A DNA stretch of 64,000 nucleotides from Paenibacillus sp. FSL R5-0517. Its GTDB lineage: Bacteria; Bacillota; Bacilli; Paenibacillales; Paenibacillaceae. Below are positions 51,662-60,394 of this stretch, one piece after another. The translations under genes and the position numbers were made by a program. Numbering within the stretch: the stretch's first letter is position 1; each line of letters opens with the position of its first letter. The DNA lies in the NCBI RefSeq assembly GCF_037974355.1, contig NZ_CP150235.1, positions 2,666,001 through 2,730,000 of the forward strand. The letters are read 5' to 3'. The notes beneath the pieces were generated by a model that saw nothing but the letters and a program-made list of their open reading frames with translations, did not search any database and was not told the origin of the DNA.

Positions 51662-51680
51662 CTAACAAAACCTAACAAAA
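51662..51680 (+). promoter_or_regulatory. tandem CTAACAAAA boxes upstream of the beta-mannosidase gene
   Basis: CTAACAAAA occurs at 51662-51670 and 51672-51680, one helical turn apart. TAACAAAA also occurs at 51594-51601 and upstream of the LacI gene at 50349-50356. These are candidate regulator contacts 37 to 55 bases before the start codon. Confidence 0.45.
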
Positions 51681-51716
51681 TATTGGTTAACAACTCTAAC
51701 AATAATGGAGGCTGTC

Positions 51717-54263
51717 ATGAGCACAATACAATCACAGGTTTTTCAGAATTGGACGTTCAAGGCTTGCGAAGATCAAGAGTGGATGCCGGCTCAGGTGCCT
51801 GGCTGTGTGCATACAGATTTGCTGAAGCTGGGCAAGATTCCAGATCCTTTTTATGGAACAAACGAGAAGGAAGTGCAATGGATTGATAAGATAGATTGGG
51901 AATATCAGACGGAATTTGACGTGGCCGAAGCGTTGTTCTCCCAGGAACATCTGGAACTGGTGTTTGATGGCCTGGATACATATGCGGATGTGTATGTGAA
52001 TGAGGTGCATGTGTTGTCCGCAGATAATATGTTCCGAGTATGGAAGGCAGATGTAAAAGCTGTATTAAAGGAGAACGGCAATAACCTTCGAATACGCTTT
52101 CGGTCGCCGATTCAGGAAGACCTGCCGAAGCTGGAGAAGCTCGGATATGCGTTGCCTGCATCCAATGATCAGTCCGATGTTGGCGGACTTGGCGATAAGA
52201 GAGTAAGTATTTTTGCCCGTAAAGCGCCGTATCACTATGGTTGGGATTGGGGTCCGCGTTTTGTAACGAGTGGGATCTGGCGTGAAGCACGCCTTGAAGG
52301 TTGGACACAGGTACGAATCAATGATGTGTATATCCAGCAAAACGAAGTAAGCGCTACCTCAGCTTCATTAACTGCTGTTGTGGAAGTCGAGACATCACAA
52401 GCGGTAGATACGATTATTCGTATCGGCGCAGATGGACAGAGATGGGAAAGATCCGTATCGCTACAACCCGGAACTCAGACTGTGGAGATTCCAATCTCCA
52501 TTGATGAACCGAAACTGTGGTGGAGCCGTGGGCTTGGTGATCCGCATCTGTATACTTTCCTTGCTGAAGTGCTTCAAGGTGAACGGGCTGTTGCTGAATC
52601 TACAGTGAAGACAGGGCTTCGTTCCATTCGTTTGGTACGTGACAAAGATGAAGCGGGAGCCTCCTTTTACTTTGAATTAAACGGCGTTGCGGTCTTTGCC
52701 AAAGGGGCAAACCATATTCCAAATGATAGTTTCATCACCGAAATTACCCGTGAACGTTATCGTCATGAGATCGTATCCGCAGCCGAGTCCAATATGAACA
52801 TGCTTCGTGTGTGGGGTGGCGGGATCTATGAGCAAGATGACTTCTATGAACTGTGTGATGAATACGGCATTCTGGTATGGCAAGACTTCATGTTTGCATG
52901 CAGCATGTACCCGGGAGACGAAGCGTTCCTGAACAGTGTGAGACATGAGGCGATTGATAATGTGAAACGTCTGCGCAACCATCCAAGTATTGCACTCTGG
53001 TGTGGGAACAACGAGATTGATTCGGCTTGGGCTCACTATGTTGAGAATGGTGGCTGGGGTTGGAAAAAGGAATTTACTGCCGAGCAGCGTGAGAGCATTT
53101 GGGCCGATTACGAAGCCATCTTCCATGATCTGCTGCCAGAAGTCGTTGAAGCGTATGCTCCAGGTGTGGATTACTGGCCTTCTTCACCACTTGTATCCCT
53201 GTCAGGGGATGAGAAGCAACATGCTCACCCGTCCACAGCCGAAGGTGATATTCACTATTGGGGTGTATGGCACAATGTAGAACCGTTCGAAAACTACAAC
53301 GTGCATGTGGGTCGTTTCATGAGCGAATACGGATTTCAGTCGTTCCCGGAGTACAAATCAGTCCGCACGTACGCGGAAGAAGAGGATCTGGCGCTGGAAT
53401 CAGAAGTCATGCTCGCCCATCAGAAGAATGGGGCAGGCAATCGTCTGATCAAACAATACATGGATATGTACATGCATGAATCGAAGGATTTTCCATCGTT
53501 CCTGTATATGAGTCAGGTACTTCAAGCGGAAGCGATGAAGACCGCGATTGAGGCGCATCGTCGCCGTAAACCATTCTGTATGGGCACACTTTACTGGCAA
53601 ATGAATGATTGTTGGCCTGTGGCTTCATGGGCAGGAATGGACTATCTTGGTCGTTGGAAAGCATTGCAATATTATGCGAAACGCAGCTTCAGCGATGTGT
53701 TGGTATCCGTAGATGGAACCAAGGAAGATACGACAGATATATATATCATCTCGGATCTACTTGAGCCAGTGAAGGGTCAATTGCAGGTTAGACTGATTGG
53801 ATTCGATGGCACGGTGTATCGTGAAGAAAATCATGAAGTAACAGTGGCTTCGAACTCGGGTCAGCAGGTGTTATCCCTAAGCCAGGCTGAATGGCTGGAA
53901 GGACATGATGCAGCAACAACGTTGCTGCGGATTGATCTGAAGCAGAATGACGCAGCGGACATTGTGCAGGAGCATTACTTTGCACCATCCAAAGATCTTG
54001 CGTTGAATCCTGCACACATTAAAGTAACTGAAGTTTCGGATGAGGCTGGTGCCCATCTGGTGCTGGAAAGTGATGTGCTTGCCAAACAGGTATGGATCGC
54101 TTCAGAAGCGGAAGGTGTATTCTCGGACAACTTCTTCGATCTCATTCCTGGCATCCCGGTGAAGGTGCAGTTTACTTCCAGAGAAGGGCTGCAATCTGCC
54201 GATGCGGCTTCCAATACAGGACTCATTCAGGTTCGTTCCATGGCTGACTTTATCAAACGATAA
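51717..54263 (+). CDS. GH2 beta-mannosidase
   Basis: 848-residue cytoplasmic enzyme that releases mannose from the non-reducing ends of mannooligosaccharides. Order: N-terminal jelly-roll (VPGCVHTDLLKLGKIPDPFY, FDGLDTYADVYVNEVH), immunoglobulin-like domain, TIM barrel with LWCGNNEIDSAWAHY (acid/base Glu433) and FMSEYGFQSFPE (nucleophile Glu537), then the C-terminal sandwiches. APYHYGWDWGPRFVTSGIW is a beta-mannosidase hallmark. ATG 51717 follows TGGAGG; an in-frame ATG four codons earlier overlaps that site. No transporter gene adjoins, so its oligosaccharide arrives by an importer encoded elsewhere. Confidence 0.94.
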   Translation: MSTIQSQVFQNWTFKACEDQEWMPAQVPGCVHTDLLKLGKIPDPFYGTNEKEVQWIDKIDWEYQTEFDVAEALFSQEHLELVFDGLDTYADVYVNEVHVLSADNMFRVWKADVKAVLKENGNNLRIRFRSPIQEDLPKLEKLGYALPASNDQSDVGGLGDKRVSIFARKAPYHYGWDWGPRFVTSGIWREARLEGWTQVRINDVYIQQNEVSATSASLTAVVEVETSQAVDTIIRIGADGQRWERSVSLQPGTQTVEIPISIDEPKLWWSRGLGDPHLYTFLAEVLQGERAVAESTVKTGLRSIRLVRDKDEAGASFYFELNGVAVFAKGANHIPNDSFITEITRERYRHEIVSAAESNMNMLRVWGGGIYEQDDFYELCDEYGILVWQDFMFACSMYPGDEAFLNSVRHEAIDNVKRLRNHPSIALWCGNNEIDSAWAHYVENGGWGWKKEFTAEQRESIWADYEAIFHDLLPEVVEAYAPGVDYWPSSPLVSLSGDEKQHAHPSTAEGDIHYWGVWHNVEPFENYNVHVGRFMSEYGFQSFPEYKSVRTYAEEEDLALESEVMLAHQKNGAGNRLIKQYMDMYMHESKDFPSFLYMSQVLQAEAMKTAIEAHRRRKPFCMGTLYWQMNDCWPVASWAGMDYLGRWKALQYYAKRSFSDVLVSVDGTKEDTTDIYIISDLLEPVKGQLQVRLIGFDGTVYREENHEVTVASNSGQQVLSLSQAEWLEGHDAATTLLRIDLKQNDAADIVQEHYFAPSKDLALNPAHIKVTEVSDEAGAHLVLESDVLAKQVWIASEAEGVFSDNFFDLIPGIPVKVQFTSREGLQSADAASNTGLIQVRSMADFIKR

Positions 54264-54280
54264 TCAGGCTAACATCAGGG

Positions 54281-54319
54281 CGGTTGAGATCTCTCATAAG
54301 AGGGATTTCGACCGTTTTT
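54281..54319 (+). terminator. terminator after the beta-mannosidase gene
   Basis: CGGTTGAGATCTCTC pairs with GAGGGATTTCGACCG (a few mismatches) and is followed by TTTTTA. Confidence 0.82.
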
Positions 54320-54381
54320 ATTTTTACGTCATCCAGCAAAAACGGAGGTAGGCTTCAAAGATGATGCCATCATTGCTATAA

Positions 54382-54398
54382 TTGATAATCATTATCAA
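54382..54398 (+). promoter_or_regulatory. Fur box upstream of the AraC/siderophore-binding frame
   Basis: TTGATAATCATTATCAA is a perfect palindrome around a central C and contains the exact Fur 7-1-7 core TGATAAT-C-ATTATCA. It lies about 70 bases before the start codon. Iron-replete Fur is expected to repress transcription here. Confidence 0.92.
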
Positions 54399-54467
54399 TT
54401 AATAAGTGGGTTTGTAGTCACAATGCTATGAATTGTACATGATCGGTACTTAGGAAAGGGAGTCTAT

Positions 54468-56378
54468 ATGGGAATTCAGAATGACATCAAGCTGTGGGAT
54501 CAGGTACAGGTTCGCGTGCTTGATGTGCGTCTTATATCACTGGAAACCAACGAGTTCATACGTAATTATGTGTTACCGACCAGTGCATTTGTGTATGTTC
54601 AAGGCAGGGGGCAGGTGTGGCTGGATGAAGAGGTATGGACCACAAGCCAGTTCTTGCTGCTGCACGGAGGAAAAGGAAGGCGTCTGACCCTTGAAGCGAC
54701 CGGGGTGACAGAGGTGCATCTGATTTTATACAAATCCACGCTGCCATCCAACGTGCTGGTGGAGTACCGAATGATGCTGAACCAGCGCAATCCGTTCGAA
54801 GAGTCCTGGGCGACAGCCCCGGATCATGCACTTGAGCTGCGCGAGCTTGTTCGGAATATACATGAATGCTGGTCAGAGCAGGAGCAAGTGGGCAAAATTC
54901 AGGTCAAAGTGTACTTCTTTCAACTGGTACAGATTGCATTGTTACAGCGGAGTCGCATGCTTAACGAAGTTCAGCAACCTTCGCTTACCGATCAGGTTTT
55001 GCGATACATCAAAGCTCATTATAGGGAATCGATCTCGCTTGATTCGCTTGCCCAGTCCTTGAGTTACAGTCCGCAATATGTATCACGCAAATTCAAGGAG
55101 CAGACGGGATGTACACCGACAGAATATGTGATTCGGTTACGAATGGGTGAGGCAAGGAGTTTGCTTGCATCCACGGAAGCTTCATTACAGGAGATTGCTG
55201 CGTACGTGGGTTATATGGACCCGTTCTATTTCAATCGCATATTTAAAAAAGAGACCGGCATTACACCGGGACAATATCGGTTGAAGCAACAGGAGCATTC
55301 GAAATCAGTTTCAAAAAGTGCATTATATGCAACAAATGAATCCATTGTAACAGGCCGGGAGGAACGTTATCCTTTAATTGATGATGATAATCATTATCAA
55401 TATATTGGAGATGAGGAAATCCATATGTTTAACCATTTCAAATCAGCGATTATGTCGCTTGCGCTTGTACTCACATTGAGTGCTTGTGGAACAGCCCAGC
55501 AGGGGGCAGAAACATCCGAGGTCGCGGCTGAACCCGAACAACCGGCAGTAGTAGAAACCAAAATGGTCAAAACGACCTTTGGTGAGGTGGAGATCCCTGC
55601 ACATCCAGAGCGAGTGGCGGCTATCGATTATCTGGGAACTGTGCTTGCTCTTGGTGTCAAACCGATCGGTGGGGGGCAATTTCTGATGAACAGTCCCTAT
55701 CTGGAAGGTCACATGGATGGTCTTGCAACGATAGGGGATTCCGTTGAACAATTGATGGAGCTGGAACCGGATCTCATTATTACATTGAATCCCGACAAGG
55801 CCGCGTATGAGAAATACAGCAAGATTGCACCAACGGTTTCGATTGCATCCATCACTTTCCCCACACTGAAGGACGAAGTAAACTATTTCGGTGATGTCCT
55901 GGGCAAAGAAGCGGAAGCAGAGAAATGGCTGGCTGATTTCGATGAGGAGATTGCCAAAATCAAGCAGAAGGTTCAGAGCGTTGTCCCAGCTGGCGTTACA
56001 TTCTCCGTGATGCAGGAATATGATCGCCAAGTTTTCATTTTTGGCAATCAGTCAGGCCGGGGAGGACGTAATATCTATGAATTGCTTGGTTTGCAGGCAC
56101 CAAAGAACATTCCATCCGAGTTGATGCAGGGCGCTTATCATGAATTTTCGATAGAATTGCTCTCCAAATACGCGGGAGATTACATTGTTCTGACCAGCAA
56201 TTCTCAACTGAAAGACCTTCAGGCAGATCCAGTCTGGGGTTCATTACCTGCTGTCAAAAATGGAAGAGTGTACATATGGACAGAAGAACAATCCTGGTTC
56301 CGTGACCCCATCGCCTTGCTGAAACAGACACAGGATCTGGCTGAATGGATTATTGGACTTCATACACCGTCTAAGTGA
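54468..56378 (+). CDS. AraC-type regulator in one frame with a siderophore-binding lipoprotein
   Basis: One uninterrupted 636-codon frame. Residues 1-170 are a divergent sensing region; 175-272 are an AraC domain (ISLDSLAQSLSYSPQYVSRK, LQEIAAYVGYMDPFYFNRIF). Residues 273-319 are a linker. From Met320 the sequence is a complete lipoprotein: a signal (MSLALVLTLSACG, lipidated Cys340), an acidic linker, then a FeuA-like iron-siderophore receptor (HPERVAAIDYLGTVLALGV, LMELEPDLIITLNPDKAAYE). A second Fur box (55385-55399) and GAGATGAGG precede Met320 (55425), so the receptor can be made alone from 55425-56378. B. subtilis Btr fuses AraC to such a domain but, as I recall, without a signal. Either a membrane-tethered fusion or two gene products from one frame. 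Confidence 0.85.
   Translation: MGIQNDIKLWDQVQVRVLDVRLISLETNEFIRNYVLPTSAFVYVQGRGQVWLDEEVWTTSQFLLLHGGKGRRLTLEATGVTEVHLILYKSTLPSNVLVEYRMMLNQRNPFEESWATAPDHALELRELVRNIHECWSEQEQVGKIQVKVYFFQLVQIALLQRSRMLNEVQQPSLTDQVLRYIKAHYRESISLDSLAQSLSYSPQYVSRKFKEQTGCTPTEYVIRLRMGEARSLLASTEASLQEIAAYVGYMDPFYFNRIFKKETGITPGQYRLKQQEHSKSVSKSALYATNESIVTGREERYPLIDDDNHYQYIGDEEIHMFNHFKSAIMSLALVLTLSACGTAQQGAETSEVAAEPEQPAVVETKMVKTTFGEVEIPAHPERVAAIDYLGTVLALGVKPIGGGQFLMNSPYLEGHMDGLATIGDSVEQLMELEPDLIITLNPDKAAYEKYSKIAPTVSIASITFPTLKDEVNYFGDVLGKEAEAEKWLADFDEEIAKIKQKVQSVVPAGVTFSVMQEYDRQVFIFGNQSGRGGRNIYELLGLQAPKNIPSELMQGAYHEFSIELLSKYAGDYIVLTSNSQLKDLQADPVWGSLPAVKNGRVYIWTEEQSWFRDPIALLKQTQDLAEWIIGLHTPSK
55385..55399 (+). promoter_or_regulatory. 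second Fur box, inside the continuous frame
   Basis: TGATAATCATTATCA, the exact 7-1-7 Fur core and identical to the core upstream of the frame. It falls in codons 306-311, 26 bases before the internal ATG of the lipoprotein, so it probably controls an internal promoter for the receptor. Confidence 0.9.
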
Positions 56379-56402
56379 GGAACGGTCATCCCGCCCACAG
56401 TT

Positions 56403-56443
56403 AAAGGCCCGAGTGCAACGCAAATGCACAGCGGGCCTTTTTC
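56403..56443 (+). terminator. terminator after the siderophore-binding gene
   Basis: AAAGGCCCG pairs with CGGGCCTTT, with inner TGC/GCA pairing, followed by TTTTT. Confidence 0.88.
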
Positions 56444-56515
56444 GTTTCATGAAACCATGTATTTTTAATTCATGATGCTTATTGTTTGGAATCATGGAAT
56501 CTTGGAATCTTTGAA

Positions 56516-58510
56516 TTATTGAATTTCCAGGATCTCGATCGCATAACCGTCCAGCTCCAGATGAGGTCCTTTCGGTTTCCCGTCCAGTGCACTGGTATAT
56601 GAAGCATGGAGTTCAATGGAGGCAGGTTCGGGGCTCAGATTCAGAATAAAACGGAACGTTCCATTCGGACCCGAGCGGGTGGTCACCTGTACGCCATGTG
56701 GCAAAGTCTGAATTCCGGAAAGGTCACAACCTTCTGCGATGCTTCGCAATAACTGGCTCAAGTACGCTTCTTCCGGCTGGATTGCCACATAATAGACTTC
56801 ACCTTTACCCCAGTGATTCCGGGTGACAGCGGCACTTTCGGCATAAAATTGATCGGCATACACAGCGACCGGCTGTGCAGTGTCCAGTTCCAGTACATCC
56901 ACCCATTGGGAAGCGTTATATAGACGGCCTTGTTCGTCACGAATCTGAACGGTATCCCCGCCAACAGGATCATACTCCGTAACCCGCACACCACTACAGT
57001 TAGATAACAGACCTGGGAGCGGTGCCATGACACAGACGTTATTGTCGTTCTTGACACCCGTGCGATGGGTTAAGACCAAGATGCCTCCGGCTGCTGCAAA
57101 GGATTGCAGACATTCTGCTGTAGTCTCATCCAGCAGGTACAGATGCGGAGCAATGATGATTTTATAGCCATCCAGTGGCTCCGAAGGGTGTATAACATCC
57201 GTACTGATGCCCAATTTGGTCAACGCGCGATGCCAGACCTTCATATTTTCGTAGTATTCCAGTCCTTCGGCTTGTGGCTGAATTCGAAGGGCGTTCAATT
57301 GATCATGCGAATGCAGAATCGCAACTTCATTATGCAATGTTGAACCCTGTAGTCGCTCACTGAGTCTGTTCACTTCGGTACATAGCTGTTGAAACTCCTT
57401 GAAACGTCGCCCCGGAACATTGCTGTGATCAATCAGCCCATGCCAGAACTGCTCCGCTCCCACAGGTGCACTCCGCCAGCGGAAATGCACAACCGCATCG
57501 GCTCCACGAGCAATCGTCTGCCAAGCGTAAGCACGCAGGAAGCCGGGCTGCGGTGTACGCCACATCGGAAACCAGCATCCCGGAGGGCCGCTCAGCTGCT
57601 CCATGATCCAGAAGTTGCGGCGTTTAATGCCGCGTGTCAGATCCAAAGAGAGCGCGCCGCTGTATGGTGCGGTATCTGTTTTGTTCGGTGAAGGGTTCGG
57701 ATAATAATCAAAAGAAGCGAAGTCCAGCTCCTGACCGATTTTATACTGATCCGCCTTTTGCGGATAACTGTGAAAATTATGGGTGACCAAATGCGCAGGA
57801 CAATTGCGACGAATAATCTCGACCTGAATATGTTGAAATTCCACAATGGAATCCGATTGAAAACGGGAGTAGTCCAGCAGGAATGAAGGGTTCTGGAACG
57901 AGGAGCCTCCATACGGCGGCGTAACCTGTTCCCAATCGCTATATTCACCACTCCAGACGACAGTCCCCCAAGCTTGGTTTAGCTGATCCAGACTGTGGTA
58001 GCGAACACGAACCCATTCACGAAAAGCTTCGGCACAAGCGGCGCACTGACAATCCGTGAAGCTGAATTCGTTATCGGTCTGCCAGCCGATGATTGCCGCA
58101 TGTTCAGCATAGCGCTCAGTCAGTTTTTGCACAATTCTTGCACTGTATGTTCGCATACTGGGACTGTTATAACAGCGATGACCCCGAATGCCTTCGTGAT
58201 ATGGTTGACCATTTGGAAGCAAAGGCAGAACATCAGGACATTTTTCCGTAAGCCAGCGTGGGGGTGTCATGGTTGGTGTACCAATTACAATTTGCAGTCC
58301 ATGACGATGTAAGGTATCAATCGCTTGATCAAGCCATGCCCATTCAAATTGTCCATCAGTGGGTTCCATTCGGCTCCAGGCGAACTCACCCACACGCACA
58401 ATGCGCACTCCGCTGTCAGCCATTAAACGGGCATCCTGTTCCCACAGGGAAGGGTCCCAATGTTCTGGATAATAATCCACGCCCATTTGTACGGGAAGGT
58501 ATGTATTCAT
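56516..58510 (-). CDS. GH42 beta-galactosidase
   Basis: 664-residue intracellular enzyme that cleaves terminal beta-galactosides, often galactooligosaccharides from pectic galactan. The barrel opens MGVDYYPEHWDPSLWEQDAR and has VRVGEFAWSRMEP. The acid/base is Glu148 in IGWQTDNEFSF; the nucleophile is Glu304 in WIMEQLSGPP. Zinc ligands are Cys113 and the DCQCAAC cluster (154, 156, 159). A trimerisation and a C-terminal beta domain follow. AAAGGAGAAC precedes ATG 58510. Divergent from an AraC gene that probably activates it. Confidence 0.94.
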   Translation of the reverse strand: MNTYLPVQMGVDYYPEHWDPSLWEQDARLMADSGVRIVRVGEFAWSRMEPTDGQFEWAWLDQAIDTLHRHGLQIVIGTPTMTPPRWLTEKCPDVLPLLPNGQPYHEGIRGHRCYNSPSMRTYSARIVQKLTERYAEHAAIIGWQTDNEFSFTDCQCAACAEAFREWVRVRYHSLDQLNQAWGTVVWSGEYSDWEQVTPPYGGSSFQNPSFLLDYSRFQSDSIVEFQHIQVEIIRRNCPAHLVTHNFHSYPQKADQYKIGQELDFASFDYYPNPSPNKTDTAPYSGALSLDLTRGIKRRNFWIMEQLSGPPGCWFPMWRTPQPGFLRAYAWQTIARGADAVVHFRWRSAPVGAEQFWHGLIDHSNVPGRRFKEFQQLCTEVNRLSERLQGSTLHNEVAILHSHDQLNALRIQPQAEGLEYYENMKVWHRALTKLGISTDVIHPSEPLDGYKIIIAPHLYLLDETTAECLQSFAAAGGILVLTHRTGVKNDNNVCVMAPLPGLLSNCSGVRVTEYDPVGGDTVQIRDEQGRLYNASQWVDVLELDTAQPVAVYADQFYAESAAVTRNHWGKGEVYYVAIQPEEAYLSQLLRSIAEGCDLSGIQTLPHGVQVTTRSGPNGTFRFILNLSPEPASIELHASYTSALDGKPKGPHLELDGYAIEILEIQ

Positions 58511-58535
58511 ATCGTTGTTCTCCTTTAGTATAAGC

Positions 58536-58547
58536 ATCATGATCTTG
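58536..58547. promoter_or_regulatory. direct repeat 1 in the GH42/AraC intergenic region
   Basis: ATCATGATCTTG, repeated exactly at 58622-58633, 86 bases away (about eight helical turns). It is 26 bases upstream of the GH42 start codon on that gene's strand. Candidate AraC binding site. Confidence 0.5.
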
Positions 58548-58621
58548 TGAATTTTGCACGAGTCTATTTCATTGTATACTGGATAATAACAAGGGAATAT
58601 AACAACATGTTGCGACAGGAT

Positions 58622-58633
58622 ATCATGATCTTG
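58622..58633. promoter_or_regulatory. direct repeat 2 in the GH42/AraC intergenic region
   Basis: Second exact copy of ATCATGATCTTG, 46 bases before the AraC start codon. Two spaced sites in a divergent promoter region would suit activator looping. Confidence 0.5.
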
Positions 58634-58679
58634 CTATTCAGCATCTCCATATCCTATACGTAAACAGGGGGTTGAACAT

Positions 58680-59543
58680 ATGCGAACACATTGGTTTATG
58701 CCTGAGCCGGGATTCGCCGGGTACACTTGTTATCCGCTGGCCTATGGAAGATATCTCGATCCAGAGCATGAGGAGCATCGTCCAGACGGGATACGGGAAT
58801 ACAATCTGCATCTGATTTTCAGTGGACAGGGATATGTCAGAACAGAACAGGGAAACGTGCGGTTGGTGGCTGGACAAGGTTTTCTATATGCACCAGGACA
58901 AGCTCAACATTATTATGCTGATCCCTCGGATCCTTGGGATGTCAGATGGATTCATCTACAAGCCTATGATCTGGAGCGATTGCTGGACCTCCGCAGTCCA
59001 GACAAGGTTTGGCTGTTTTCATTTTCAGGATTCGAACGCTTCGAGGCGCCGCATGAACAATTATGTCAGCTTGGTAGACATTATGAGAGTGTGCATGAAC
59101 CCAGATTGTCTGCTGTGCTGTATGAGTTACTGGTTGAACTTACAAGAAATTCGGAGTCGCTGGCGGGGGCTTCTATACTGAGTCATCAGGATACGATTCG
59201 TTCAACGGCCGATTACATCCGTCGTCATTGTACGCAGCCGCTCAGTCTTGCCGACATGGCAAATACCGCGGGATACAGCGTGTATTATTTTAATCGCATG
59301 TTCAAAAGCATCATGGGGGTTCCCCCGGGCCGATATCTGCTGGATTGCCGTATGCTGGCGGCGAAGAAAAGTCTGGCCGATTCAGATCTGACAGTGAAGC
59401 AGATTGCTTCCCAATGCGGATTCACGCACAGCAGTTACTTTATTCGTATGTTCCGTACTTACATTGGAATGACGCCGCAGCAATTCAGGCTGCTCTATAG
59501 ATCAGGTAGTGGAGAGGCAGACGCCATATCAGCAGAGGACTGA
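58680..59543 (+). CDS. AraC-family regulator with N-terminal cupin domain
   Basis: 287 residues. The cupin part has GIREYNLHLIFSGQGYVRTE and GFLYAPGQAQHYYADPSDPW, typical of AraC regulators of galactoside and arabinoside genes. The helix-turn-helix pair is LSLADMANTAGYSVYYFNRM and VKQIASQCGFTHSSYFIRMF, then IGMTPQQFR. Divergent from the GH42 gene; the direct repeats between them are likely sites. GGGGG lies eight bases before the ATG. Confidence 0.92.
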   Translation: MRTHWFMPEPGFAGYTCYPLAYGRYLDPEHEEHRPDGIREYNLHLIFSGQGYVRTEQGNVRLVAGQGFLYAPGQAQHYYADPSDPWDVRWIHLQAYDLERLLDLRSPDKVWLFSFSGFERFEAPHEQLCQLGRHYESVHEPRLSAVLYELLVELTRNSESLAGASILSHQDTIRSTADYIRRHCTQPLSLADMANTAGYSVYYFNRMFKSIMGVPPGRYLLDCRMLAAKKSLADSDLTVKQIASQCGFTHSSYFIRMFRTYIGMTPQQFRLLYRSGSGEADAISAED

Positions 59544-59561
59544 ATCCACATTAAACTCAAA

Positions 59562-59595
59562 AACCGTGCTGCCCAGTATGCTGAGCGGCACGGTT
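59562..59595 (+). terminator. hairpin after the AraC gene
   Basis: AACCGTGCTGC pairs with GCGGCACGGTT (one mismatch) across a 12-base loop; only a weak T tract (TCTCTT) follows. Confidence 0.6.
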
Positions 59596-59679
59596 CTCTT
59601 ATGCTTATGTATGACTGAACAGTAGAGGGGATTAGCTGCCTGACGCAGATGAAATAGCGTTGTGTTTGCCGTATAAGAG

Positions 59680-60351
59680 TTATTGGTTCTTTTGTTCATT
59701 CTGAATTTCTTGCAGATCCGTAAGTTGTAGTGAAAGGTCATTCTCTGGGTTTGCGCTCACAATGACTTCTGACTGAGATTGTTGCTGGCCGGGTTGATTC
59801 GACTTGCCGGCAGGTTTGATCACGTAGAGACTCTGAACGGAGTTGAGCAGGCTGGCGGGGGTGTCTTCATACGTTTCTAAGAAAAGTACATAGTCTCTAG
59901 CAGGGATCAGCTTGAGGTTGTCATCATTAATAATCTCGGTGTTGCCCAATTGTCCGCCAAGTTGCTTCACTTCAATGTTCTCCCCGGCCTTGTAAATGCC
60001 CTTATAGGATTCGACAATCTGAATGGTATGGATCGTATAGATTTTGTCAAAAGAAGACGGCTCTCCACCCGGATCGGACGCGGGGGTCAACTCGTTTTCA
60101 TTCACAGCATCGGTAACGTGTACGATATCGTTCATAGCCTCCACACGAGTCTCAATAACACTACCCTTAACAATGGTGTTTGCTCTCTCGGACAGGTCGC
60201 CAATGCTGGCATAACTCGGGTAATCTTCAGAAGCAATAATGGTCATGGGTGCATTCGACGAGGAAGCAGTAGGTGTAACAGAAGAACATCCAACAGCAGA
60301 TAGAATGAAAATGGAAGAGAGAAGCAGTATTAATACTCGATTTTTGTTCAT
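59680..60351 (-). CDS. lipoprotein of unknown function
   Basis: 223 residues with a lipobox AVGC (Cys22), a Ser/Thr linker, and a domain resembling a small beta-barrel: ANTIVKGSVIETRVEAMNDI, TIHTIQIVESYKGIYKAGEN and RDYVLFLETYED. The order of a binding-like strand pair around YKG and GENI is seen in several uncharacterised Bacilli lipoproteins. The tail is Gln/Ser/Asn-rich. AAGGAGG is ten bases before the ATG. It lies 43 bases downstream of the matrixin-like protease gene on the same strand, so the two are probably one operon. Confidence 0.78.
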   Translation of the reverse strand: MNKNRVLILLLSSIFILSAVGCSSVTPTASSSNAPMTIIASEDYPSYASIGDLSERANTIVKGSVIETRVEAMNDIVHVTDAVNENELTPASDPGGEPSSFDKIYTIHTIQIVESYKGIYKAGENIEVKQLGGQLGNTEIINDDNLKLIPARDYVLFLETYEDTPASLLNSVQSLYVIKPAGKSNQPGQQQSQSEVIVSANPENDLSLQLTDLQEIQNEQKNQ

Positions 60352-60394
60352 GGACAGGTATCCTCCTTGGATTTTGGGATGAGATCGTAATGGA

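Noticed and set aside
55443..56030. 195-codon frame antisense to the siderophore-binding part
   Set aside because: Shadow of the receptor coding strand, with no supporting signals.
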